64,000 nucleotides of DNA, taken from assembly GCA_034932685.1 (NCBI GenBank), contig JAYFOM010000018.1, positions 1 to 64,000 on the forward strand, read 5' to 3'. Below the pieces are notes generated by a model. That model was not told the DNA's origin, made no database searches, and was given only the letters and a program-made list of their open reading frames with translations. Within the stretch, counting starts at the first letter, position 1; each line of letters opens with the position of its first letter. The stretch comes from JAQUCI01 sp034932685 (lineage in GTDB: Bacteria; Bacillota_I; Bacilli_A; Erysipelotrichales; Erysipelotrichaceae). Made by a program: the position numbers and the translations under genes. Shown one piece after another: positions 1 through 7,728 of this stretch.

Positions 1-23
1 AGATAGAATTGTCAATGCATGTG

Positions 24-100
24 GTGGCTGTGGCGAAGTTGGTTAACGCACCGGATTGTGGCTCCGGCACTCGTGGGTTCAAGTCCCATCAGTCACCCCA
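24..100 (+). tRNA. tRNA-His (GTG)
   Basis: A full cloverleaf can be folded. The acceptor stem pairs GTGGCTG with CAGTCAC, the anticodon loop reads TTGTGGC with anticodon GTG, and the T-loop is GTTCAAG. The discriminator is C and CCA is encoded. A G precedes position 24 and would serve as the extra G-1 that marks tRNA-His. A small hairpin with a T-run follows directly. Confidence 0.95.
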
Positions 101-111
101 TTATGTTAATT

Positions 112-132
112 GTTCCATTAGGAACTTTTTTT
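112..132 (+). terminator. Terminator after tRNA-His, inside the 3' end of the MATE gene
   Basis: GTTCC, loop ATTA, GGAAC, then seven T. It follows the tRNA by 11 bases. It also contains the last codons of the convergent MATE gene, whose stop lies at 118-120. On the minus strand no T-run follows, so it should act on the tRNA transcript only. Confidence 0.65.
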
Positions 133-1470
133 ATGCTCTAATTGTAGCAGTTTCTTTTTCTCATACATAAAGTATAAAATAAAAGCTAACGAAGCCGTGA
201 TCCAACTTAAAGGATATGCCTTTAGTATTGTTTCTATACTACTGTGGATATCAGTAAAGACCAAAATATATGATACCCTTACCAATGTTACACATACTAA
301 TGTAATTATAGTTGAAGCAATCGTTTTACGCATTCCCTTTAAAATACCACTTATAACCTCAATTAATGTAAAGGTAATATAGGTAGGTGCCATAAAACGC
401 ATTATCTTAGCTGCATACTGTATTAAAACAGTATCTTTACTAAAAGCTGATGCCAAAGGTATACGTAAAAAATATACTAAAGCGCTAATACTCAATGTTA
501 TAACTACTCCTATAATCAAGCTTTTCTTTATTGATTCATTGATACGTTTAAAGTAACCAGCACCATAATTTTGACCAACAAAAGTTGTTATCGCCGCTCC
601 AATACAAGTCATGAAAATCCAAAACAGGTTTTCGACTTTAGCATTGATCGCATAACCCGCAATAGCTGTACTACCAAGAAGATTCACTTTTGATTGAATC
701 AATATGTTAGTAAACGCATAAAGAATTGAGGTAATACTAGCAGGTATTCCAATAACTAAAATACTCTTTAATATATCTATGTTTAATGTATATGTACTAA
801 TCTTGATATTAGGCTGAGCATCTAGACTTCTTAACACTAGCATAGCACCAATTATCTGAGTTAAAATAAACGCTAACGCAACACCAGTTTCATTAAACTT
901 TAGGAAGTAAATTAAGAATATATCAAGAATGATGTTTATCACAAATGAAGCAATTAAAAACATCGTCGGCCTTTTAGTTTCACCCATAGCTCTAAAAATA
1001 TTAATAGCCATTTGAAACAAAAAATAAAACGGAAATCCAACCGCATATATTGCCAAATAAGTAATTGATCGATTTATAATTAAATCAGGAACATTTAAAA
1101 AGATAAGAATTCTTCTTCCAAGCACAATATATGAAACTGATAATACAACCCCCAGTATCACGGCTAAGATTAATGATGTATTAATACTCTTTGTGATAGC
1201 TGCTTCGTCTTTTTCTCCAAACTTGTTAGCGACTAAGATCATACTCCCAGAGATAATACCAACCGCAAAACCATTGAACAAGTTGATTAACATATTAGGT
1301 GATCCACCAATGATGGCTATTCCATCACTACCAACAAAACGTCCAATTATCATTGTATCAACAATATTGTATAACTGTTGGAAGAAACCACACACCAATA
1401 TTGGATAAGACAATAATACTAGCGTCTTTAATATGTCACCATGTAAAACATCAATCCTTTTATTCATCAT
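118..1470 (-). CDS. MATE family multidrug/Na+ antiporter
   Basis: This 450-residue protein has about 12 hydrophobic segments in two homologous halves, as in the MatE family (DinF/NorM type). Such proteins export cationic drugs or metabolites in exchange for Na+ or H+ at the cytoplasmic membrane. The N-terminal segment contains the family-like stretches NIVDTMIIGRFVG and AIIGGSPN. A basic, Lys-rich tail (YEKKKLLQLEHKKSS) ends the protein. The gene is single and converges on tRNA-His. Two codons of Met open the frame, and a GGTGGG element lies just upstream as a plausible ribosome site. The substrate cannot be read from the sequence. Confidence 0.88.
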   Translation of the reverse strand: MMNKRIDVLHGDILKTLVLLSYPILVCGFFQQLYNIVDTMIIGRFVGSDGIAIIGGSPNMLINLFNGFAVGIISGSMILVANKFGEKDEAAITKSINTSLILAVILGVVLSVSYIVLGRRILIFLNVPDLIINRSITYLAIYAVGFPFYFLFQMAINIFRAMGETKRPTMFLIASFVINIILDIFLIYFLKFNETGVALAFILTQIIGAMLVLRSLDAQPNIKISTYTLNIDILKSILVIGIPASITSILYAFTNILIQSKVNLLGSTAIAGYAINAKVENLFWIFMTCIGAAITTFVGQNYGAGYFKRINESIKKSLIIGVVITLSISALVYFLRIPLASAFSKDTVLIQYAAKIMRFMAPTYITFTLIEVISGILKGMRKTIASTIITLVCVTLVRVSYILVFTDIHSSIETILKAYPLSWITASLAFILYFMYEKKKLLQLEHKKSS

Positions 1471-1580
1471 ATTTACCCACCAAAGTAATTTATCATATAA
1501 GACATTTAAAAGATATAATAATTAATACTTATTAGATGAAATTATCAACTTTGCTTAGCCTTACATAATACGAACAAATT

Positions 1581-1589
1581 TGGTATAAT
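1581..1589 (+). promoter_or_regulatory. Extended -10 promoter of the CarD-like gene
   Basis: TGGTATAAT is an extended -10 box with no convincing -35. An upstream in-frame ATG at 1588 lies inside this box and cannot be on the mRNA, which fixes the translation start further downstream at 1615. Confidence 0.65.
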
Positions 1590-1614
1590 GAAAACAGACA
1601 AGGTAACTGATATT

Positions 1615-2121
1615 ATGTTTGAAATTGATGATATCGTTTTTTATGAAGGTTTTGGTCTTTGTCGTATCCTAGAGATCGAAAATCGTATTTTCAATGACGT
1701 TATACAGAAATACTATGTTCTAAAGCCAATCTCTGATTGTGCTTCTTTGAGCACTAATATTTCAGTAAGTGTTGATACCAATCGTATTCTTCGCAAAGTA
1801 AATGATAAAGCAACTGCTCTTTCAATAATTGATAAATTATCATCTATAAACCAAGAATGGGAAACATCATATCGTAAACGCGAACAGTTCTATAAAGAAA
1901 GCCTCGAAAGTGGCGAATTGTGGAATTTCGCTTTAGTAGTATTATATGTATATAAAGAACGCTTGAAATATCAAATTGATAAAAAACCCTTTCCCAGCAA
2001 AGATACTCAATACTACACAAAAGCCGAAATGTACTTCAACCAAGAAATGGGATACATCCTCGGCATCCCTCAGAAAGATGTACCAGATTTTATCTCAAAA
2101 AGAATTGAACAACAAAAATAA
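1615..2121 (+). CDS. CarD-like / TRCF-interaction-domain transcriptional regulator
   Basis: The 168-residue protein opens with FEIDDIVFYEGFGLCRI, the start of a CarD_CdnL_TRCF RNA-polymerase-interaction domain (about residues 3-65; it normally binds the RNAP beta subunit). A helical C-terminal region of about 90 residues follows, as in CarD/CdnL. Family members stabilise open complexes, particularly at rRNA and stress promoters. The start at 1615 is chosen because the earlier ATG at 1588 overlaps the -10 box; AGGT at 1601-1604 is the likely ribosome site. The gene is monocistronic with its own terminator. It is shorter and simpler than the mycobacterial protein, so its function is inferred from the N-terminal domain only. 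Confidence 0.8.
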   Translation: MFEIDDIVFYEGFGLCRILEIENRIFNDVIQKYYVLKPISDCASLSTNISVSVDTNRILRKVNDKATALSIIDKLSSINQEWETSYRKREQFYKESLESGELWNFALVVLYVYKERLKYQIDKKPFPSKDTQYYTKAEMYFNQEMGYILGIPQKDVPDFISKRIEQQK

Positions 2122-2122
2122 A

Positions 2123-2145
2123 ACTGTCCCAATCAGGACAGTTTT
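2123..2145 (+). terminator. Bidirectional terminator
   Basis: ACTGTCC and GGACAGT form a 7-bp stem with T runs on both strands. It ends the CarD-like gene on the plus strand. On the minus strand it lies just after the tRNA-Glu gene and can end that transcript. Confidence 0.8.
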
Positions 2146-2168
2146 TACTTGCACTTGAATATAAATTT

Positions 2169-2245
2169 TGGTGACGCGTACGGGATTCGAACCCGTGAAT
2201 GCATGCGTGAAAGGCATGTGAGTTAAGCCGCTTCTCCAACGCGCC
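2169..2245 (-). tRNA. tRNA-Glu (TTC)
   Basis: On the minus strand GGCGCGT pairs with ACGCGTC as the acceptor stem, with one G-T pair. The anticodon stem CATGC/GCATG encloses loop CTTTCAC (anticodon TTC). The T-arm is ACGGG TTCGAAT CCCGT, and CCA is encoded. Confidence 0.92.
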
Positions 2246-2248
2246 GCA

Positions 2249-2324
2249 TGGCGCCTAAAACAGGACTCGAACCTGTGACCAACCGGTTAACAGCCGGTTG
2301 CTCTACCTACTGAGCTATTTAGGC
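2249..2324 (-). tRNA. tRNA-Asn (GTT)
   Basis: On the minus strand GCCTAAA pairs with TTTAGGC. The anticodon stem ACCGG/CCGGT encloses loop CTGTTAA (anticodon GTT). The T-arm carries GTTCGAG and CCA is encoded. It lies three bases from tRNA-Glu, so the two are probably co-transcribed. Confidence 0.95.
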
Positions 2325-2413
2325 AAGTGCTTATAAAATATAACATGAGAATACATTTTTATCAAGTACTTTAAGCCTATTTTTTAGACAAAGCCTAATA
2401 ATACATCAAGAAC

Positions 2414-3634
2414 TTATTTGCTCTTTTCTAAAAGACGTGGATGTTTTTTGTGATCGTATATGTAAGTTGACAATGCGATCAACAAGTTAGTGATATAAAT
2501 AAGTGATAACGCTAACTTTAATCCAAACAAGTCAGGATTTATAGTTATGATCACAAGAAGAAACGATAATCCAACCACTCTTCCAGAAGCCGTCATTATT
2601 TCACGGGTTGTTGTTCTTCCTATAATATTCTCATTTGGCATATAATCACTAATTATGTTCATTACAATGATACTATAAGGAATAGACATAAAAGCAAAGA
2701 AAAGATTAGCTAAGGTACCATGAGCTACTGCCCCTAAAAAACCAGGCAATACTACCAGTGACATACCACTTGTAAATATACCTAAAGTCCCAATAATATG
2801 AAAAGTTAATCGCGTTTTCTTCTCAACTACTTTACCAACTATATAATTCGATAAGGTCGCAATCAAAGCGAAAAGAGCCAATAAGCGTCCATATGCCGCT
2901 CCATTTGTGACCGATTGATAAATTAAGATACCAGTAAGTGACATTACAGCCGCATCTCTAAATCCCCATAAAAATTGTGTTCTTACAACATAATTCCATT
3001 GTATATCAAACTTAATGGTTTTTAGATTATCTAGCACACTAAACTTAAGCTTCTGAACTGGCGACTTAACCAGCGTTGATAAAAACGATATAATGACAAA
3101 CATAGCGATCACAACCTTAAACATTGTATAGTATCCCTCTATTTCAATATCATGAACCGCCAAAATCTGCGCTGATAATAAAGGAGCGAAAATAGTCGCA
3201 ATGTTTGTCATTGCACCATTTAACCCCAAGTAATTACCACGCGTTTTTGGTGTAGTTATCAATTGATTTAGTGTATTTAATGATATCCAAAAAAAGCCTT
3301 CCCCACTTCCCCAAACTAAGGCAATCAGATATACATAAAGCATGTTATCAGCGACGCGCTCTTGTAGAAACAACAAGATCATAACCGAAAAAGTGATACA
3401 TATTAACCCTAGCGTCAAAGTTGTGGACATCCGTAATCGATATGATAGTTTAGCCGAAATAAAAGCAACTACTCCAAGAATTCCTAAACGAATTAATTGA
3501 TACACATTTAATACAATATATGAATTTGTATAATCAAATAAGTAAACGTTGATAAAGGTGGTTGCCATTGTTGCAGCTAATGTATAGACACCAGTAATCG
3601 TAATCACGATCATTTCATCTTTGGTAAATTTCAT
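2414..3634 (-). CDS. Major facilitator superfamily transporter
   Basis: The 406-residue protein has about 12 hydrophobic segments and the usual MFS length. The central hydrophilic loop (KSPVQKLKFSVLDNLKTIKF, about residues 190-210) separates two six-helix halves. Charged cytoplasmic loops such as SAKLSYRLRMS match the MFS pattern between helices 2 and 3. It is likely a proton-coupled carrier or exporter in the cytoplasmic membrane; the substrate is unknown. It is encoded just before the tRNA pair and behind a MATE gene and coaX on the same strand, with only 37 bases to the MATE stop, so transcription from the MATE gene may read in. Confidence 0.85.
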   Translation of the reverse strand: MKFTKDEMIVITITGVYTLAATMATTFINVYLFDYTNSYIVLNVYQLIRLGILGVVAFISAKLSYRLRMSTTLTLGLICITFSVMILLFLQERVADNMLYVYLIALVWGSGEGFFWISLNTLNQLITTPKTRGNYLGLNGAMTNIATIFAPLLSAQILAVHDIEIEGYYTMFKVVIAMFVIISFLSTLVKSPVQKLKFSVLDNLKTIKFDIQWNYVVRTQFLWGFRDAAVMSLTGILIYQSVTNGAAYGRLLALFALIATLSNYIVGKVVEKKTRLTFHIIGTLGIFTSGMSLVVLPGFLGAVAHGTLANLFFAFMSIPYSIIVMNIISDYMPNENIIGRTTTREIMTASGRVVGLSFLLVIITINPDLFGLKLALSLIYITNLLIALSTYIYDHKKHPRLLEKSK

Positions 3635-3671
3635 ATTAATTTTCTATCCTCAGTTACGCTATCTGACGTAG

Positions 3672-5057
3672 TTATAAGATTTCATCATGAACTACATTTG
3701 TAAGATTAACAACCCATTTTTCCTTTTTAACCAAATGGTAAGAAAAAACTAGCTTAAACAAATCTGTTGCTTGACCAATTAAATACAAACCAAAGATCGG
3801 GATTACCGTAAAATAACAGAAGTATCCTACTATCGGTAAATTAACAAACCACATATAAAGTGAATCCATCGCCATGGTTGATTTAGTGTCACCACCTGCT
3901 CTAAGAATGAAGTAACATTCAGCGTTGAGCATATAAACCCAAAACAAACCACTCATGATTCGTAAAGCAGTTGTTGCTATCCTAAATGTTTCAGGGGTAA
4001 TATTATACAAACTTGGAATGATGAATGATGATAGAAACATAACAAATCCTAAAATAACAGCTAATACAAAACTAAAACCTAGAAGTCCATAAGCGTTTTC
4101 TCTTGCTTCATCAAGCTTATTAGCACCTAACGGTTGCGATATTAAAACCGTTGATGCAACCGCCATACCACCAAATAAAACGAAAAACAAATCAGCAATA
4201 GTATTAGCTATTGAATATCCTGATAAAACTTCTGGTCCTCTGGTTGCATAGAATTTGAACAATGTTGCCATACCACCAGACCATAAGATTTCATTAACAG
4301 CCAAAGGTGTAGCTTTTGCGATTATTGTTTTAACTAGTTTTTTTGACATCACAAAGATATCTTTAATTTTCGTGACAAACGGAAAGTGTCTAACAATAAC
4401 AATATAAAGAAACATTACCGATTCAATAAAACGCGCTATTACAGTCGCATAAGCTGCTCCTTTAACTCCCATTGCAGGCAATCCAAAGTGACCAAAGATA
4501 AATATATAGTTCAATATGCCATTGATAATAACCGCCGTTACACTAATCCGTAGTGGAATATGTGACTCACCAATAGCACGCATTGAATTTGATACTGCTA
4601 ATGATAAAGCAAGAAATAAAAATGTAAATGATGCGATTCTTAGATAATCAGCTCCAAGATTTATGATTGTAATATCATCAGTAAAAAATGAAACGATAGT
4701 AGTGGGGAACAAAATGGCTAAAGCAAAAGATACTATAGCAAATAAATAGGAAGCAATTAGTGCAAACCTAAAAGATTGTTTCATATGTTCTTGATCCTTA
4801 GCACCAAAAAACTGTGCTATATAGATCGAAGAAGCAGCTAAAACACCATTTGTAGCAAAAATAGAAATCATATAAAAACGATTGACCGCCGCTACTGCAC
4901 CCAAAGCGGCGTCACCCAACTGTCCAATCATTAAATTATCAATCAAGTTTACAGAGCTAGTAGCAAGTTGCTGCATCATTAAAGGTAAAGCAACAACTAT
5001 AACCATTTTATAGAAATCTTTATTTCTTAAAAATCTTTTTAATCCCAAGTGCATCAT
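3672..5057 (-). CDS. MATE family efflux transporter
   Basis: A 461-residue MATE/MatE antiporter of about 12 membrane segments (LPLMMQQLATSSVNLIDNLM, GDAALGAVAAVN). It exports small molecules against Na+ or H+ flux. I place the start at 5057 (or 5054) because GGGGG sits just ahead of two tandem ATGs; a longer frame back to 5078 begins before the predicted transcription start and lacks a ribosome site. It differs clearly from the two other MATE proteins in the window, so these are old paralogs. Substrate unknown. Confidence 0.86.
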   Translation of the reverse strand: MMHLGLKRFLRNKDFYKMVIVVALPLMMQQLATSSVNLIDNLMIGQLGDAALGAVAAVNRFYMISIFATNGVLAASSIYIAQFFGAKDQEHMKQSFRFALIASYLFAIVSFALAILFPTTIVSFFTDDITIINLGADYLRIASFTFLFLALSLAVSNSMRAIGESHIPLRISVTAVIINGILNYIFIFGHFGLPAMGVKGAAYATVIARFIESVMFLYIVIVRHFPFVTKIKDIFVMSKKLVKTIIAKATPLAVNEILWSGGMATLFKFYATRGPEVLSGYSIANTIADLFFVLFGGMAVASTVLISQPLGANKLDEARENAYGLLGFSFVLAVILGFVMFLSSFIIPSLYNITPETFRIATTALRIMSGLFWVYMLNAECYFILRAGGDTKSTMAMDSLYMWFVNLPIVGYFCYFTVIPIFGLYLIGQATDLFKLVFSYHLVKKEKWVVNLTNVVHDEIL

Positions 5058-5079
5058 AAATCCCCCATGCATTCTCATT

Positions 5080-5090
5080 ATTCTAACACA
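5080..5090 (-). promoter_or_regulatory. Extended -10 promoter of the MATE gene
   Basis: On the minus strand TGTGTTAGAAT resembles TRTGnTATAAT with one mismatch. The transcription start would fall near 5073, which supports the downstream start codon of the MATE gene. Confidence 0.5.
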
Positions 5091-5121
5091 TCAAGCTAAC
5101 AACATAAAGGGATTATTACTG

Positions 5122-5871
5122 CTATTTATATTGATGATATATTGCAAGTAAACCATCATTTAATAATGTCTCATCATAAATGAATTCTGGCAGTTTATGA
5201 TTGATGAAACGACTATAGCCACCAGTTAAGATTTTGGTCGCTTTAAAGCCCATTTCTTCTTCAACTGCCAAAACTAAACTTCTAACCTGATGAATTGTCC
5301 CATATAACAAGCCGGCTTGCATTGATTTAATCGTATCACGGTTGATTAAACGATCAGGAAGTATCGGTTCAATAACTGGTAAATGTGGAATCATCAACTC
5401 CATTGCTTTTTTAGCAATACTAACACCAGGCACAATTATTCCCCCTTGAAAAACTTTATCTTTGCTAATAATACTTATCTTGGTTGCTGTTCCAAGATCA
5501 GCAACGATTGCTGGTAACTCATATTTTGCCATAACACCATAAGTAGTAGCGATCAAATCTGCACCTAATTCATCTCTATTGTCTAACTCTATCTTTAAAT
5601 CACTAACCAAAACGCTGTTTACCACTAAACCATCCATTTTAAAAACACTACGTAAAGTATCAACTAAATGATCAGTAATTAACGGCACAACTGAAGAGAT
5701 AATATAACCATCAATTCTAAATCCACACAAACTAATTTTATGTACTAAAGAATAATAGTAATCACTTAAATCATCACGTTTAGTCATTAAACGATCTTGA
5801 TATACAATTTTCTTATCATCATATACAAAGAAATTAACATCGGTATTACCAGCATCTACGATCAGTATCAT
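5122..5871 (-). CDS. coaX: Type III pantothenate kinase
   Basis: The 249-residue protein is of the CoaX family (BAF_2/ASKHA fold), which phosphorylates pantothenate as the first step of coenzyme A synthesis. The phosphate-binding motif ILIVDAGNTDVNF opens the protein. DELGADL, where Asp and Gly residues shape the pantothenate site, sits in the middle, followed by the second ATP motif IVADLGTATKISI and GGIIVPG. The start is set at 5871 by GGGAGGG seven bases upstream; a Met seven codons earlier has no such site. Type III enzymes are not inhibited by CoA and need a monovalent cation. It is separated from the SAF-like gene upstream by about 50 bases. Confidence 0.93.
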   Translation of the reverse strand: MILIVDAGNTDVNFFVYDDKKIVYQDRLMTKRDDLSDYYYSLVHKISLCGFRIDGYIISSVVPLITDHLVDTLRSVFKMDGLVVNSVLVSDLKIELDNRDELGADLIATTYGVMAKYELPAIVADLGTATKISIISKDKVFQGGIIVPGVSIAKKAMELMIPHLPVIEPILPDRLINRDTIKSMQAGLLYGTIHQVRSLVLAVEEEMGFKATKILTGGYSRFINHKLPEFIYDETLLNDGLLAIYHQYK

Positions 5872-5906
5872 ATCTGCCCTCCCATTTAACACATCTATCG
5901 TTACTT

Positions 5907-5912
5907 ATTATA
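5907..5912 (-). promoter_or_regulatory. -10 box of coaX
   Basis: TATAAT on the minus strand, 36 bases before the coaX start. No good -35 is visible; the region upstream is the 3' end of the SAF-like gene. Confidence 0.4.
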
Positions 5913-5920
5913 ATACATAT

Positions 5921-6607
5921 TTATTGTAAATATTGTAAGAGTAATGATGAATGATTAAATTCTGTTTGTTTAAGATGATTATTTGCAATGATCAATTCAA
6001 TCTCACCACTTTTTTGTGCTTTGATCAAGTAAGGTAATAGTTCCTCATTAATCGCTAAATTAATAAGATAAAGATTTGTATTATCATTCTTACTTAATTC
6101 TTTACCGTTTTTATCCTTTAAACCAATTATCTTAACATTTTTAAACAACCAATCGACAACTACAGGTTGATTTCTATTATTTATTGTTACATAGATATCA
6201 AGATACTGATCAAGGATTAACAATCCTTTTAAGTTTCGCAGTTTATCACTTGTAACAGTAAATACTACCTCATCAACATCAAGTCGATACTTTGTGCTAT
6301 TTTTAAGTTCATCTTCATTCATTAACATACTTTTAGTTACCATCATGTTTGGATAAAGTGTTGTATTATAACGCACATACATATTACTTACTTGATCAAG
6401 TTCAGATATCATATCATCTTGATAGAACCATAAAGGTATCATCTTTCTCTCAATTTTATCCATACTAATCTTTTCGGTTGCTATGATCATTTCGGTACAA
6501 AAATATACATACTTAACTTGATTTAAAAAAGATGCCATCATTATTGCAATCAATATAATTATAAATACTATGCTTGATACGATTATTATTGTCCTTTTAT
6601 TATTCAT
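5921..6607 (-). CDS. Membrane-anchored SAF/CpaB-like protein
   Basis: I do not recognise this as a named gene. The 228-residue protein has one N-terminal membrane helix (about residues 5-27), so the rest is outside the cell. Residues about 40-95 look like a SAF domain: an initial ATEKISMDKIERKMIPL, a middle stretch with conserved spacing, then a Tyr-Pro-Asn-Met-Met-Val-Thr-Lys segment where CpaB/RcpC proteins have their second half. The C-terminal part (LINLAINEELLPYLIKAQKSG) resembles the CpaB segment that ends in an aligned Gln-x-Gly. CpaB proteins assemble Flp pili, but no pilus genes are near. The gene follows the rnf terminator and precedes coaX. Confidence 0.5.
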   Translation of the reverse strand: MNNKRTIIIVSSIVFIIILIAIMMASFLNQVKYVYFCTEMIIATEKISMDKIERKMIPLWFYQDDMISELDQVSNMYVRYNTTLYPNMMVTKSMLMNEDELKNSTKYRLDVDEVVFTVTSDKLRNLKGLLILDQYLDIYVTINNRNQPVVVDWLFKNVKIIGLKDKNGKELSKNDNTNLYLINLAINEELLPYLIKAQKSGEIELIIANNHLKQTEFNHSSLLLQYLQ

Positions 6608-6649
6608 GACTACCCCTTTTTAGTATTATCAAAGTGATAGCTTAATCCT

Positions 6650-6674
6650 AAAAAAAGAATACCCAAGGGTATTC
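6650..6674 (-). terminator. Terminator of the rnf operon
   Basis: Perfect 8-bp stem GAATACCC/GGGTATTC with a two-base loop, followed on the minus strand by seven T. It starts at the last base of the rnfB stop codon, which argues that the short rnfB really ends here. Confidence 0.9.
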
Positions 6675-6982
6675 TAGATTTCAACTTCAATTGTTTTTCC
6701 GTGTGTATCTGGTGTTGATTTAAGATATTCTGCAATTGCCTTTCTGGCATCCGGTTTTGAAGGGCGACAAAGTTTAACATTGGTGACTTCACCTGAACAT
6801 ATCGCTTCCGCAAATGCATTACAACCAGCATAGCCACAACCACCACAATCAAGACCTGGTAACATTTTTCTAACATCATCAATTCTATTATCAACTTCAA
6901 CATAGAATACTTTAGCCGCTATAGCTAATAATAATCCCATTGAAAGACCCAATATCATCATCATTAAAACAGCTTTTAACAT
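6674..6982 (-). CDS. rnfB: RnfB, short form without ferredoxin domains
   Basis: RnfB normally brings electrons from ferredoxin into the Rnf complex. This 102-residue protein has the RnfB membrane helix (residues 3-24), the hinge VEVDNRIDD and the PF04060-type Fe-S domain LPGLDCGGCGYAGCNAFAEAI plus a fourth Cys (KLCRPSK). It stops about 35 residues later. Usual RnfB proteins are 190-330 residues and add at least two [4Fe-4S] ferredoxin modules with CxxCxxCxxxCP motifs; none is present here or in any frame downstream, where a terminator begins at the stop codon. The start has a strong AGGAGG. It is the last gene of the rnf operon. Confidence 0.88.
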   Translation of the reverse strand: MLKAVLMMMILGLSMGLLLAIAAKVFYVEVDNRIDDVRKMLPGLDCGGCGYAGCNAFAEAICSGEVTNVKLCRPSKPDARKAIAEYLKSTPDTHGKTIEVEI

Positions 6983-6994
6983 CTCAATATCCTC

Positions 6995-7156
6995 CTATAC
7001 GTGTGTTGGATGTTTATGGCAATGCGTCATTTGACACCCTTCACAAGCAGCTTGCAAGCTTTCACAACCTTCAGGTACTGGTGTCATCATATTCATGTAA
7101 TATGATAATGCTAGTACCCCACCTAAAGTGATACCAACACCTATGGCAATCATCAT
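6995..7156 (-). CDS. 53-residue Cys/His membrane protein, NqrM (DUF539)-like
   Basis: A small gene between rnfA and rnfB. Its ATG overlaps the rnfA stop (ATGA), and it ends 12 bases before rnfB. Residues 1-24 form one hydrophobic helix. The tail holds Cys31, Cys38, Cys41 and Cys46 in a C-x6-C-x2-C-x4-C pattern, with His45, 47, 49 and 52. The layout of one membrane helix plus four Cys resembles NqrM (DUF539), which delivers iron for the intramembrane cluster held by NqrD and NqrE; RnfE and RnfA are their homologs. A FeoB-associated Cys-rich protein is the alternative. The function is inferred from pattern and position, not from recognised full-length homology. Confidence 0.65.
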   Translation of the reverse strand: MMIAIGVGITLGGVLALSYYMNMMTPVPEGCESLQAACEGCQMTHCHKHPTHV

Positions 7157-7728
7157 ACTAGACCTGCCAATCCACTAAAGGCAATAGCCATTAACGCTGC
7201 TACGATCAAAGCAATTGGATTGCCTTTAAATGCGTTAGGAATTGGAGCAGCATCTAGTTTTTCTCTGATGTAAGAGAAAATGATCAAGACTAACATAAAC
7301 CCAAGTGGTACTGAAAATGAATATGTTAGCATTTCAATAAAACTATAACCTGAAGTTATATTTGCTAATGCCACAAATAATACCGCACAGTTAGTTGTGA
7401 TTAAAGGTAGATAGATACCCAATGATTTATATAAACTAGGTGAGAACTTCTTAACAAACATTTCAGTAAACTGCACAAAAGATGCAATAACCAAGATGAA
7501 TGAAACAAGGTTCATATATTCAATATTCAAAGGTTTAAGTACATAATAATAAAGCAAGTATGAAAGAGTAGAAGCCCCAATCATGACAAACATGACCGCC
7601 AACCCCATACCAATCGCCGATTCTTTCTTGCGTGATACTCCTAAAAAGGGACATATGCCTAAGAATTGTGACAAGACGATATTGTTTATCAAAACCGCCG
7701 ATATACACATCGTAATTAGATTAGTCAT
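7153..7728 (-). CDS. rnfA: Rnf electron transport complex subunit A
   Basis: A 191-residue membrane subunit with six helices, homologous to NqrE. The two half-membrane Cys motifs that bind the shared [2Fe-2S] cluster with RnfE are visible as SQFLGICPFLG (Cys26) and LITTNCAVLF (Cys114). It is part of the ion-translocating core of the Rnf complex. The start overlaps the rnfE stop by one base (TAATG) and the stop overlaps the following small Cys gene (ATGA), so the three are translationally coupled. Confidence 0.95.
   Translation of the reverse strand: MTNLITMCISAVLINNIVLSQFLGICPFLGVSRKKESAIGMGLAVMFVMIGASTLSYLLYYYVLKPLNIEYMNLVSFILVIASFVQFTEMFVKKFSPSLYKSLGIYLPLITTNCAVLFVALANITSGYSFIEMLTYSFSVPLGFMLVLIIFSYIREKLDAAPIPNAFKGNPIALIVAALMAIAFSGLAGLV

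Noticed and set aside
6610..6903. 97-residue open frame overlapping rnfB on the same strand
   Set aside because: It is out of frame with rnfB, runs through the rnf terminator and has no homology-like pattern. The rnfB frame has the Cys motif and a good ribosome site.
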